Below, piece after piece: positions 39,785 through 48,319 of a stretch of DNA of 64,000 nt. Each line of letters begins with the position of its first letter. The stretch's first letter is position 1. A program made the position numbers and the translations under genes. The notes beneath the pieces were generated by a model. The model was not told where the DNA came from and did no database searches. It worked only from the letters and a program-made list of their open reading frames with translations. Source of the DNA: Kaistia defluvii (GTDB lineage: Bacteria; Pseudomonadota; Alphaproteobacteria; Rhizobiales; Kaistiaceae); the NCBI RefSeq assembly GCF_040548815.1, contig NZ_JBEPSM010000001.1:2666001-2730000 (forward strand), in the 5' to 3' direction.

Positions 39785-40203
39785 GAACACTTCGCCTTCC
39801 CCTTGTTGCGGCAACCCCAGCGGCCGCAGATCGTGTTGTTTCCGAACGGGCTTGCCCGGTTCGTGGCCCGAAAGCCCAGAAATCAGGCTCCCGACGCAAG
39901 ACACATGCCACGCAACGCCCCTCGCGTGGCCGGACGGCGCCCCGGTGCCAGGCCCTGTCCTCCGCCTGCCCTTCGGAAAGTCGCGGCATATTATGCGACG
40001 AACTCTGCCCAAGATAGCGGCAGCGGGCATGATTCTGAGCACCCAAAGCGAAACGATGCCGGCCCGGCTGCGCAGCGAGCGGGCAGTCGGCGGCGGTCCT
40101 TCGCTCCAGGGCTTGCCCGCGCCTTCGGCCGCGCCCGCCCTTGCCACCGGAGCGGTCCCGCCCCTACCCTTCTCGCCCGCATTGCTGACCCCGGAGCCCA
40201 TCG
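39785..40203. other. 419-bp divergent control region of the nucleobase-type cluster
   Basis: No gene is supported here. An imperfect inverted repeat CGAACGGGC-TT-GCCCGGTTCG at 39844-39864 is the clearest element and could be an operator serving both directions. GGAG eight bases before the GTG at 40204 serves the RidA gene. No regulator gene lies within the cluster, so the factor acting here must be encoded elsewhere. Confidence 0.4.
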
Positions 40204-40593
40204 GTGAACCTTCCCCTGACCCCCACGGACATCCGTCCGCCCTTCGGCCGCTACAGCCACGGCGTCGAGGCCCCGGCCGGCAGCCGCTTCATCTTCACCT
40301 CCGGCCAGCTCGGCATCCGCGCCGATGACAGCATTCCGGAGGACATCGAGGCGCAGGCCGAGATCTGCTTCGAGAACATCCGCTCGATCCTCGCCGCCGG
40401 CGGCATGGATCTCTCCGACATCGTCCGCCTCAACGCCTTCGTCACCCGGCGCGAGGACATGCGCCGCTACATGAACGTGCGCGACCGCTTCGTCAGCGAG
40501 CCGCTGCCGGCTTCCACCCTCTACATTGTCGGCGGCTTCACCCGGCCGGAATTCCTGGTCGAGATCGAGGCCGTCGCCGCCAGGGTGGAATGA
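40204..40593 (+). CDS. RidA/YjgF-family protein
   Basis: 129 residues from a GTG start with GGAG upstream. Conserved core: PFGRYSHGVEAP, FTSGQLGIRADD, then AEICFENIRSILAAGGM, then VRLNAFVTRREDMRRYMNVRDRFV and PASTLYIVGGFTRPEFLVEIEAVAA. The arginine that binds carboxylates in true RidA (R in CVR/ARV near position 105) is replaced in this region (VGGFTRPE), so it belongs to a side group found in catabolic operons. It may hydrolyse an imine or amide intermediate. Leads the plus-strand deaminase operon. Confidence 0.85.
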   Translation: MNLPLTPTDIRPPFGRYSHGVEAPAGSRFIFTSGQLGIRADDSIPEDIEAQAEICFENIRSILAAGGMDLSDIVRLNAFVTRREDMRRYMNVRDRFVSEPLPASTLYIVGGFTRPEFLVEIEAVAARVE

Positions 40594-40678
40594 GCGGCCG
40601 ATTGTCTGGCGCGCATCTTGCGAGCCAGGCGCCAGCGGCACCCGGCGTCGAACGACGCGCGACAGGACAGGAAGCGAC

Positions 40679-42034
40679 ATGACGACGAGCGAGAGAGTCT
40701 GGCTGAAGGATCCGATCGCGGTCCTCGCCGAAGGGGCGGAACGCGGCGTCGTCGTCGAGAATGGCAAGATCCAGGAACTGGTGGGCAAGGGCGCCGAGCC
40801 GAGCCATCCGGTCCACAAGGTGTTCGACGCCTCGCGTCATGTCGTGACGCCGGGCCTCGTCAACACGCATCACCACATGTTTCAGACGCTGACCCGGGCG
40901 CATCCGGCGGCGATCAACAAGGAACTGTTCCCCTGGCTGCAGGCGCTGTTCCCGATCTGGGCGAAGAACGTCAATCCGGACAATCTGCGGCTTGCCAGCC
41001 GCCTGGCCCTGACCGAGCTGCTGATCTCGGGCTGCACCACCGCTTCCGATCACCAATATTTGTTCCCGCCGGGCCTCGATGACGCCATGGACATCCAGGC
41101 GGAAGAGGCCGGCAAGCTCGGCGTCCGGATGACGCTGACACGCGGCGCACTCAATCTGACGACAGAAGACGGTGGCAATGCCGACCAGGGCGCGGTGCAG
41201 GATACCGACGTCATCCTGGCCGATTGCGAGCGCGTCATTAACCGCTACCACGACAAGTCCGAAGGCTCGATGCTGCAGGTGGCGCTCGCTCCCTGCGCGC
41301 CCTTCAACGTCACCAAGCGACTGATGGTCGAAACGGCGGCGCTCGCCGAGCGCTGCGGTTGCCGGCTGCATACGCATCTCGGCGAGACCCGCGACGAGAA
41401 CGACTACTGCATGGAGCATTTCGGCTACCGGCCGGTCGATTATCTCGAGGAATGCGGCTGGCTCAACGACAGGGTCTGGCTGGCGCATGGCATCCACTTC
41501 AACGACGAGGAAGTGATGCGCCTCGGCCGCCATGGCGTCGGCGTCTCGCATTGCCCGACCTCCAACATGGTGCTCGCCTCCGGCCAATGCCGGACGAAGG
41601 AGTTGGAAGCCGCAGGCTCGCCGGTCGGCCTCGGCGTCGACGGCTCCGCGTCGAACGACAATTCCAACCTGATGGAAGGCGTCCGCCACGCTCTGATGAT
41701 CAACCGCCTCACCTACAACGCCGAAAGCGTCACCCATTTCGACGCGTTCCGCTGGGCGACGCAGGGTTCGGCGCGCTGCCTCGGCCGCGACGACATCGGC
41801 GCCATCGCCGTGGGCAAGCAGGCCGACATGGCGCTCTACACGCTGGACGAACTGCGCTTTTCCGGCGCTGGCGACCCGCTCGCCGCCCTCGTGCTCTGCG
41901 GCGCCTACAAGGCCGACCGCGTCATGGTGAAGGGCGACTGGCGCGTCGAGGAGGGCGTGCCCGTTGGCATGGACCTAGCCAGGCTCCGCTACGAACACGG
42001 CCAGGCGGCGAAGGCCTTTTTGGAGTCGGTGTAG
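40679..42034 (+). CDS. 8-oxoguanine deaminase-like amidohydrolase (copy 1)
   Basis: 451 residues from the ATG at 40679. Superfamily landmarks: GLVNTHHHMFQTL (HxH), SGCTTASDHQYLFP, LAPCAPFNVT, HTHLGETRDEN, VWLAHGIHFND, GVSHCPTSNMVLASG and GLGVDGSASNDNSN. This set is that of the 8-oxoguanine deaminase/hydroxyatrazine hydrolase group (COG0402), which turns 8-oxoguanine into urate. It is followed with zero gap by a tandem paralogue. The earlier reading frame upstream lacks a supported start. Confidence 0.88.
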   Translation: MTTSERVWLKDPIAVLAEGAERGVVVENGKIQELVGKGAEPSHPVHKVFDASRHVVTPGLVNTHHHMFQTLTRAHPAAINKELFPWLQALFPIWAKNVNPDNLRLASRLALTELLISGCTTASDHQYLFPPGLDDAMDIQAEEAGKLGVRMTLTRGALNLTTEDGGNADQGAVQDTDVILADCERVINRYHDKSEGSMLQVALAPCAPFNVTKRLMVETAALAERCGCRLHTHLGETRDENDYCMEHFGYRPVDYLEECGWLNDRVWLAHGIHFNDEEVMRLGRHGVGVSHCPTSNMVLASGQCRTKELEAAGSPVGLGVDGSASNDNSNLMEGVRHALMINRLTYNAESVTHFDAFRWATQGSARCLGRDDIGAIAVGKQADMALYTLDELRFSGAGDPLAALVLCGAYKADRVMVKGDWRVEEGVPVGMDLARLRYEHGQAAKAFLESV

Positions 42035-43453
42035 GTGGCCAGGCTCCCACTGGCTCCCTCGCCCGCGCAGCGGGAGAGGGAGACGAAGCGCACCGACCGC
42101 ATCTGGATCAGGGACCCGATCGCCGTGCTGGCGGATGGCGCCGAGCGCGGCGTCGTGGTCGAAGGCGGCCGGATCGTGGAGCTGGTGGGCAAAAACGCCG
42201 AACCCGCCCACCCGGTTCAGACGATCTTCGATGCCGGCCGGCATGTCGTGACGCCGGGCCTCGTCAACACGCACCACCACTTCTTCCAGACCATGACGCG
42301 GGCGCATCCCAAGGCGATCAACAAATCGCTCTGGCCGTGGATCGAGGCGCTCTATCCGATCTGGACGCGGCATGTGAACGCCGACAATTTCCGCCTCGCC
42401 GCCCGGCTTTCAGTGACGGAACTGCTGCTGTCGGGCTGCACCTGCGCCTCCGACCACCACTACATGTTCCCGACCGGCCTTGAGCACGCGCTCGACATTG
42501 AGGCAGAGGAGGCCGCCGCCGTCGGCCTGCGCATGACACTGTCGCGCGGCGCGCTCGATGTCGTCGGCGACAAGGCCGGCGACGACAGTCAGGCGGTGGC
42601 GCCCGGCGGCGCGACGCAGGACACCGACGTCATCCTCGCCGATTGCGAGCGCGTCATCAGCCGCTACCACGACCGCTCCAACGGCGCGATGACCCGCGTC
42701 GCGCTTGCGCCCTGCGCGCCTTTCGACGTGTCGATGCGGCTGATGCGCGAGACAGCGGCGCTGGCCGACAGGCACGATTGCCGGCTGCACACTCACCTCG
42801 TCGAAACGAAGCAGGAAGCCGATTTCGCGCATGCGAAGCACGGCATGTCGGCCGTCGACTATCTGGAAGAATGCGGCTGGCTGTCGAACCGGACCTGGCT
42901 CGCGCATGGCATTCATTTCGACAATGCGGAGGTCGCGAAGCTTGGCCGCCACGGCGTCGGCATCTGCCATTGCCCGACCTCCAACATGGTGCTCGCCTCC
43001 GGCATCTGCCGGACGAAGGAGCTGGAGGCCGCGGGCTCACCCGTCGGTCTCGGCGTCGATGGCTCGGCCTCCAACGACAATTCCAACCTGATGGAAGCCG
43101 TCCGCCACGCCTTGATGATCGGCCGGCTGCGCTATGATGCGGCGAGCGTCACCCATCGCGACGCGCTGCGCTGGGCGACGGAAGGTTCGGCCCGCTGCCT
43201 CGGCCGCGACGATCTGGGTGCCATCGCCATCGGCAAGCAGGCCGACCTGGCGTTCTGGTCGCTCGACGATCTGCGCTTCTCCGGCGCGGGCGATCCGATC
43301 GCCGCACTCGTGCTCTGCGGCGCGCACGCGGCCGACCGCGTCATGGTGAAGGGCGAATGGCGGGTCGAGGACGGCGCGCCGGTCGGCGTCGATGTCGCGC
43401 GCCTTCGCCACGAGCATCATCAGGCTTCGCGCGCCTTCCTGGAAGCGCTATGA
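42035..43453 (+). CDS. 8-oxoguanine deaminase-like amidohydrolase (copy 2)
   Basis: 472 residues if started at the GTG that directly follows the stop of copy 1; GGAG lies nine bases before. The same motifs are kept (GLVNTHHHFFQTM, SGCTCASDHHYMFP, HTHLVETKQEA, WLAHGIHFDN, GICHCPTSNM, GLGVDGSASNDNSN), and identity with copy 1 is high, with divergence in the loop after RGALDVV, which is longer here. Codons 8-15 lie inside an intergenic-type palindrome, and no other start codon exists before the conserved RIWIRDPIAVLADG. Two copies suggest two related substrates. Confidence 0.86.
   Translation: MARLPLAPSPAQRERETKRTDRIWIRDPIAVLADGAERGVVVEGGRIVELVGKNAEPAHPVQTIFDAGRHVVTPGLVNTHHHFFQTMTRAHPKAINKSLWPWIEALYPIWTRHVNADNFRLAARLSVTELLLSGCTCASDHHYMFPTGLEHALDIEAEEAAAVGLRMTLSRGALDVVGDKAGDDSQAVAPGGATQDTDVILADCERVISRYHDRSNGAMTRVALAPCAPFDVSMRLMRETAALADRHDCRLHTHLVETKQEADFAHAKHGMSAVDYLEECGWLSNRTWLAHGIHFDNAEVAKLGRHGVGICHCPTSNMVLASGICRTKELEAAGSPVGLGVDGSASNDNSNLMEAVRHALMIGRLRYDAASVTHRDALRWATEGSARCLGRDDLGAIAIGKQADLAFWSLDDLRFSGAGDPIAALVLCGAHAADRVMVKGEWRVEDGAPVGVDVARLRHEHHQASRAFLEAL
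42056..42080. repeat. CCTCTCCC-type palindrome inside a coding start
   Basis: CCCTCGCCCGC-GCA-GCGGGAGAGGG, a member of the same palindrome family as 27407-27430 and 51246-51350, here translated as part of the N-terminal extension of the second deaminase. Confidence 0.7.
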
Positions 43454-43534
43454 CAACAGGCATTCCTTCCTGCCCGACAGGCGCGGCCCATGCCCGCCTG
43501 CCCCATCGCAACGATCCGTGAAAGAGACTTCGGA

Positions 43535-44341
43535 ATGACCCTTCCCCGCCCCTATTGGCATGAGATGCAGGCGCCTTCCTTCCTGGGCGGCGAAAAGGAC
43601 TGGATCGCGGTCCTGCCGGTTTGCGCCATCGAGCAGCATGGCCCGCATCTGCCCGTCTTCACCGACGCCTGCATCGGCGAGGGCATGGTCAAGCGCGTCG
43701 TCGAGCTGCTGCCCGAGGGCCTGCCGGCGACCTTCCTGCCGCTGCAGTCGATCGGCAAGTCGAACGAGCATATCTCCTCGCCCGGCACGCTGACCTTCAC
43801 GTGGGAAACCGCGATCCGCATGTGGATGGAGATCGGCGACAGCATCGCGCGCGCCGGCGTCCGCAAGCTGGTCATCGTCACCTCGCATGGCGGCAATGTT
43901 CCGATCGCCGACATCATCGCCCGCGAGCTGCGCATCAAGCACGAGATGCTGGTCGTCTCCACCGGCTGGACCAATGTCGGCGAACCGGAGGGCATGGTAC
44001 CGGCCGAGGAATATCTCTACGGCATCCATGGCGGCGACGTCGAAACCTCGATCATGCTGCATTTCCGCCCCGACCTGGTCGACATGTCGAAGGCGGAGGA
44101 TTTCCGCTCGACCCAGCTCGATCTGCTGAAGGAGTTCAAGCGCCTCCGCTTCCACAGCGCTCCGGCGCGGGCGGCCTGGAAGGCGCAGGATCTCAACCCC
44201 AAGGGCGCCGTCGGCGACGCCTCGCGTGCAACCGCCGATCGGGGCCGGCAGATGGTCGACTACCAGGCATCGGCCTTCGTCGAGCTGCTGCAGGAAATGG
44301 CCCGCTTCGATCTGGCCCGCCTCTGGAAGGCGCCGGCCTGA
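43535..44341 (+). CDS. Creatininase-family amidohydrolase
   Basis: 268 residues from the ATG at 43535. Metal motif LPVCAIEQHGPHLPVFTDA (E, H, D ligands), then TSHGGNVPIADIIAREL and GIHGGDVETSIMLHFRPDLVD (H, E) match creatininase and FAPy-deformylase (ArfB/MftE) relatives. It opens a ring amide or removes a formyl group. Its place 81 bases after two 8-oxoguanine-type deaminases suggests it acts on a downstream ring-opened or formamido-pyrimidine product; this is inference. Confidence 0.87.
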   Translation: MTLPRPYWHEMQAPSFLGGEKDWIAVLPVCAIEQHGPHLPVFTDACIGEGMVKRVVELLPEGLPATFLPLQSIGKSNEHISSPGTLTFTWETAIRMWMEIGDSIARAGVRKLVIVTSHGGNVPIADIIARELRIKHEMLVVSTGWTNVGEPEGMVPAEEYLYGIHGGDVETSIMLHFRPDLVDMSKAEDFRSTQLDLLKEFKRLRFHSAPARAAWKAQDLNPKGAVGDASRATADRGRQMVDYQASAFVELLQEMARFDLARLWKAPA

Positions 44342-44445
44342 AACTACGGAATTCGACCGAAAACGCTTGGGAATGTCAGGCGTCTGTTGCTAGCATGACG
44401 CAACAGCGCGGCCGCATCTGACGGAGCGTATGTCCGGGGGCGGGC

Positions 44446-45372
44446 GTGGTCGACATTGTCATTTCCGAGTTCATGCACAAGAACGCGATCGCGGATCTCT
44501 CCCGCGATTTCGAGGTTCATTACGAGCCGACGCTCGGCAGCGACCTGCCGAGTCTGTCGCGCGCCGTGCGCCACGCCAAGGCACTGATCATCCGCGACCG
44601 GACGGTGGTCGACATCCCCCTGATCGCGCAGGCGCTCGACCTGCGCGTCATCGGCCAGGTCGGCGCCGTTTCCGACAATATCGACATGCTGAGCTGCGAG
44701 GCGCGCGGCGTCTCGATCGTCCGCGCGCCCGACATGATGGCCGACGCGATCGGCGAATATGTCATCGCCAGCGCCATGATGCTGATGCGCGGCGCCTTCT
44801 TCGCGACGCGCGAGGTGATGGCCGGTAAGTGGCCGCGCGGCCATCTCGTCGGCCGCGAGATCAACGGCCGCACGCTCGGCCTGGTCGGGCTCGATTTCGG
44901 CGCCCGCGCCGCCGCCCAGCGCGCCCAGGCGCTTGGGATGAAGGTGATCGGCTGGGATCCGTTCCTGAAATCCGCCCATCCCGTCTGGCGCGATGTCGAG
45001 CGGGTCGAGTTCGACGCGCTGCTCAGCGAATCCGACGTGGTCAGCGTCCACCTGCCCGCCCGGCCAGAACTGATCGGCCGCGTCGGCACGGCGGCGCTGG
45101 CGCGGCTGAAGCCGACCGCCGTGCTGATTTCGGTCGGAGGCGGCGGCGTCGTCGACGAGGCGGCGGTCGCCAACATGCTGTCGATCGGCCGTCTCCGCGG
45201 CGCCGCCTTCGACGGCTTCGAAACCGAACCGCTCAACAGCGAGGCCGGCTCGATCTTCGCGGCTGTCCCCAATCTCGTTCTGACGCCGCGCATCGCCGAC
45301 CTGACGCTCGAATCCCACCTGCGCTCCTCCGCGGCGATCGTTGCCAAAGTTCGCGGCGCGCTCAATCTTTGA
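44446..45372 (+). CDS. D-2-hydroxyacid dehydrogenase homologue with degenerate active site
   Basis: 308 residues, overall fold of the D-isomer 2-hydroxyacid dehydrogenases (IGQVGAVSDNID at 69-80, VHLPARPELIG, AAFDGFETEPL, NLVLTPRIADLT). The nucleotide motif GLGxIG reads GLDFGA (148-153). The catalytic arginine of the N-T-A-R-G motif is glycine (SVGGGG, 229-234), and the histidine of TPHIA is R282. Three key sites are therefore lost, so ordinary oxidoreductase activity is doubtful. GTG start. It precedes the dipeptide-type importer by 142 bases on the same strand and may act as a binding or regulatory protein. Confidence 0.85.
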   Translation: MVDIVISEFMHKNAIADLSRDFEVHYEPTLGSDLPSLSRAVRHAKALIIRDRTVVDIPLIAQALDLRVIGQVGAVSDNIDMLSCEARGVSIVRAPDMMADAIGEYVIASAMMLMRGAFFATREVMAGKWPRGHLVGREINGRTLGLVGLDFGARAAAQRAQALGMKVIGWDPFLKSAHPVWRDVERVEFDALLSESDVVSVHLPARPELIGRVGTAALARLKPTAVLISVGGGGVVDEAAVANMLSIGRLRGAAFDGFETEPLNSEAGSIFAAVPNLVLTPRIADLTLESHLRSSAAIVAKVRGALNL

Positions 45373-45514
45373 TCAAGCGGCCAAAATCCCTCTTGCAATA
45401 GTGGCCGGCCTCGGCTCGACTGCAGCTTTCCCGCCAAGATGAGGTTCCTCAAGGAACCCGGTTTAAAAGGCGGGCCTAAAGCGCTTTGGATGGCGCTAGC
45501 CAGGGGAGTTTTGA

Positions 45515-47104
45515 ATGAGGAATTTTGCCCGCCTGTTGGCGGCAACCATGCTGGCCGCCGGCCTCGCTTCGGCGGCCGAGGCGAAAACTCTGGTCTACTG
45601 CTCGGAAGGCAGCCCGGAAAACTTCAACCCGCAGATCAACACCACCGGCACGTCGTTCGACGCCGCCCGGCCGGTGTTCAACCAGCTCGTCGAGTTCGAG
45701 CCGGGCACGACGAAGATCCGCCCGGCCTTGGCCGAGAGCTGGGACGTGTCGCCCGACGGAATGGAAGTCACGTTCCACCTCCGCAAGGGCGTGAAGTTCC
45801 ATTCGTCGAAGCTGTTCAAGCCGACGCGCGACTTCAACGCCGACGACGTTCTGTTCTCGTTCAACCGGATGTGGAAGGAAGACAATCCCTACCACAAGGT
45901 CTCCGGCGGCGCGTATGACTACTTCAACGACATGGAGATGCCGACGCTGCTGAAGTCGATTGACAAGGTCGACGACTACACGGTCAAGTTCACGCTGACC
46001 AAGCCGAACGCGCCCTTCCTCGCCAATCTCGGCATGGATTTCGCCACCATCATGTCGGCCGAATATGCCGACGCGATGCTGAAGGCGGGCAAGCCCGAGA
46101 CGGTCGACCAGCAGCCGATCGGCACCGGTCCCTTCACCTTCGTCGCCTACCAGAAGGACGCCGTCATCCGCTTCAAGGCGTTCCCGGACTTCTGGGGCCC
46201 GAAGGCCAAGATCGACGACCTCGTCTTCGCCATCACCAAGGACCCGACCGCGCGCTGGGCCAAGCTGCAGAAGAACGAGTGCCAGGTGATGATCGGCCCG
46301 AACCCGGCCGACCTCGACGCCATGGGCAAGGACGCGAACGTCAACCTGCTGTCGCAGCCGGGCCTCAACATCGCCTATCTGTCGTTCAACGTCACCAAGC
46401 CGCCCTTCGACAAGAAGGAAGTGCGCCAGGCTCTGACGATGGCGATCGACCAGGCGACGATCATCAAGGACGTCTATGGCGGTGCCGGCCAGGCGGCCAA
46501 GAACTTCATTCCGCCGACGATCTGGAGCTACAACGACGCGATCGAGCCCTACAAGTATGACCCGGCCAAGGCCAAGGAAATGCTGAAGGCCGCCGGCGTC
46601 GCGGAAGGCTTCGAGAGCGATCTGTGGTGGATGCCGGTAACGCGCCCCTACAACCCGAACGCCAAGCGCATCGCCGAACTGATGCAGGCGGATTTCGAGA
46701 AGGTCGGCATCAAGACCCACCTGGTTTCCTATGAGTGGGGCGAATACCGCAAGCGCATGCAGGCCGGCGAGCACCAGATGGGCCAGCTCGGCTGGAGCGG
46801 CGACAATGGCGATCCCGACAACTTCTTCTTCCTGCTCGGCTGCGAGGGCGCCCGCCCGGGCGGCCAGAACCTGTCCAAGTGGTGCAACAAGGACTTCGAA
46901 GCCTTGTTCCAGAAGGCCAAGTCGACCTTCGACGTGGCGGAGCGCGCCAAGCTCTATGAGCAGATGCAGGTGATCGCGCATGAAGAAGCGCCGGTCTTCA
47001 ACGTCGCGCATTCGATCGTGTACGAGCCGATCCGCAAGAACGTGACGAACTACAAGGTCAGCCCGCTCGGACGGCGTGAATTCGCCGAAGTCGGTCTCGA
47101 GTAG
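45515..47104 (+). CDS. Dipeptide/oligopeptide-type ABC substrate-binding protein
   Basis: 529 residues of the SBP_bac_5 family. Signal peptide MRNFARLLAATMLAAGLASAAEA, then TLVYCSEGSPENFNPQINTTGTSFDAA, the conserved FHLRKGVKFHSS and DFNADDVLFSFNRM, and PYNPNAKRIAELMQADFEKVGI. These are the DppA landmarks. A GGGGAG ribosome site precedes the ATG. A small hairpin GGTTCC-TCAA-GGAACC (45443-45458) lies in its leader. Binds a dipeptide, heme or other small peptide-like molecule. First gene of a five-gene importer. Confidence 0.93.
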   Translation: MRNFARLLAATMLAAGLASAAEAKTLVYCSEGSPENFNPQINTTGTSFDAARPVFNQLVEFEPGTTKIRPALAESWDVSPDGMEVTFHLRKGVKFHSSKLFKPTRDFNADDVLFSFNRMWKEDNPYHKVSGGAYDYFNDMEMPTLLKSIDKVDDYTVKFTLTKPNAPFLANLGMDFATIMSAEYADAMLKAGKPETVDQQPIGTGPFTFVAYQKDAVIRFKAFPDFWGPKAKIDDLVFAITKDPTARWAKLQKNECQVMIGPNPADLDAMGKDANVNLLSQPGLNIAYLSFNVTKPPFDKKEVRQALTMAIDQATIIKDVYGGAGQAAKNFIPPTIWSYNDAIEPYKYDPAKAKEMLKAAGVAEGFESDLWWMPVTRPYNPNAKRIAELMQADFEKVGIKTHLVSYEWGEYRKRMQAGEHQMGQLGWSGDNGDPDNFFFLLGCEGARPGGQNLSKWCNKDFEALFQKAKSTFDVAERAKLYEQMQVIAHEEAPVFNVAHSIVYEPIRKNVTNYKVSPLGRREFAEVGLE

Positions 47105-47211
47105 CAAGCGACGGACGAGGACGGGGGGCACCACACCTCCGTCGTTCCGGGTATTGTCATGAGCCTGGCGGGCCGCGTCGCGCGCGGTCCGGCAGGCTCA
47201 CGCAAGCCCCC

Positions 47212-47261
47212 GGATCCGCCGGCCCGCAAGGGCCAGGGCGGATCCCCGCTTTCGCGGGGAT
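47212..47261. repeat. Nested GC-rich palindromes between dppA- and dppB-like genes
   Basis: GGATCCGCC...GGCGGATCC encloses GGCCC-GCAA-GGGCC (47212-47245), and ATCCCCGC-TTTC-GCGGGGAT overlaps its end (47242-47261). Placed in the 204-base gap after the binding-protein gene, such hairpins commonly protect the upstream mRNA and lower expression of the permease genes. Confidence 0.65.
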
Positions 47262-47308
47262 GACGGCCGTGACGGCGCCTCCCGCCTCGCCTTCCAGGCG
47301 GTATCACC

Positions 47309-48319
47309 ATGTTCAGTTTCATCATCCGGCGCGTGCTGCTGGTCATTCCGACCTTCCTGGCCATCGCCTTCCTCACCTTCATCGCGATCCGGCTCGTGCC
47401 GGGCGATCCGGTCGAGGCCCGTACCGGCGAGCGCGGCATCTCGCCCGAGCGTCTGGCCCATTTCCGCCATGAGCTCGGTCTCGACCAGCCGGTGTGGAAG
47501 CAGTTTCTCGACTATCTCTGGCAGATCGCGCATGGCGATTTCGGCACCTCGATCTCGACGCAGACGCCGATCCTGACCGAATTCACGACGCTGTTCCCGG
47601 CGACGCTGGAACTGGCCATCTGCGCCATGCTGTTCGCGACGATCCTCGGCATCCCGGCCGGCGTGATCGCGGCGACCCGGCGCGGCACCTTCGTCGATTA
47701 CACGCTGATGGGCGCGGCGCTGACCGGCTTCTCGATGCCGATCTTCTGGTGGGGCCTGCTGCTGATCCTGTTCTTCTCGGTCGATCTTGGCTGGACCCCC
47801 GTCTCGGGCCGCATCGACCTGCTCTACTATTTCGAGCCCGTCACCGGCTTCATGCTGATCGACAGCTGGCTCTCCGGCCAGGAGGGCGCGCTCAGCTCGG
47901 CCGTGTCGCATCTGATCCTGCCGACCATCGTGCTCGGCACCATTCCGCTCGCCACCATCGCCCGCATGACCCGCTCGGCCATGCTGGAGATCCTCGGCGA
48001 GGATTACGTCCGCACCGCCCGCGCCAAGGGCCTGTCGCCCTTCCGCGTCGTCGGCATCCATGCGCTCAGAAACGCGCTGATCCCCGTCGTCACGGTGATC
48101 GGGCTGCAGGTCGGCGCGCTGATGGCCGGCGCGGTGCTGACCGAATACATCTTCTCCTGGCCCGGCATCGGCTCCTGGCTGATCGAATCGATCCAGCGCC
48201 GCGACTATCCCGTGCTGCAGGGCGGCATCCTGCTGGTCTCCGGCATCGTCATCGTCATCAACATTCTCGTCGACCTGCTCTACGGCGTGCTCAACCCGAG
48301 GATCCGCCATGCCCGCTGA
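47309..48319 (+). CDS. Dipeptide-type ABC permease 1 (DppB-like)
   Basis: 336 residues, about six membrane helices. N-terminal MFSFIIRRVLLVIPTFLAIAF with RLVPGDPVEA, and the coupling motif DYVRTARAKGLSPFRVVGIHALRNALIPVVT are typical of DppB. Stop overlaps the next start by 11 bases. Confidence 0.94.
   Translation: MFSFIIRRVLLVIPTFLAIAFLTFIAIRLVPGDPVEARTGERGISPERLAHFRHELGLDQPVWKQFLDYLWQIAHGDFGTSISTQTPILTEFTTLFPATLELAICAMLFATILGIPAGVIAATRRGTFVDYTLMGAALTGFSMPIFWWGLLLILFFSVDLGWTPVSGRIDLLYYFEPVTGFMLIDSWLSGQEGALSSAVSHLILPTIVLGTIPLATIARMTRSAMLEILGEDYVRTARAKGLSPFRVVGIHALRNALIPVVTVIGLQVGALMAGAVLTEYIFSWPGIGSWLIESIQRRDYPVLQGGILLVSGIVIVINILVDLLYGVLNPRIRHAR

Noticed and set aside
45476..47134. 552-codon minus-strand frame across the dipeptide-binding protein gene
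   Set aside because: Antisense shadow; the plus strand encodes a signal peptide and DppA motifs.
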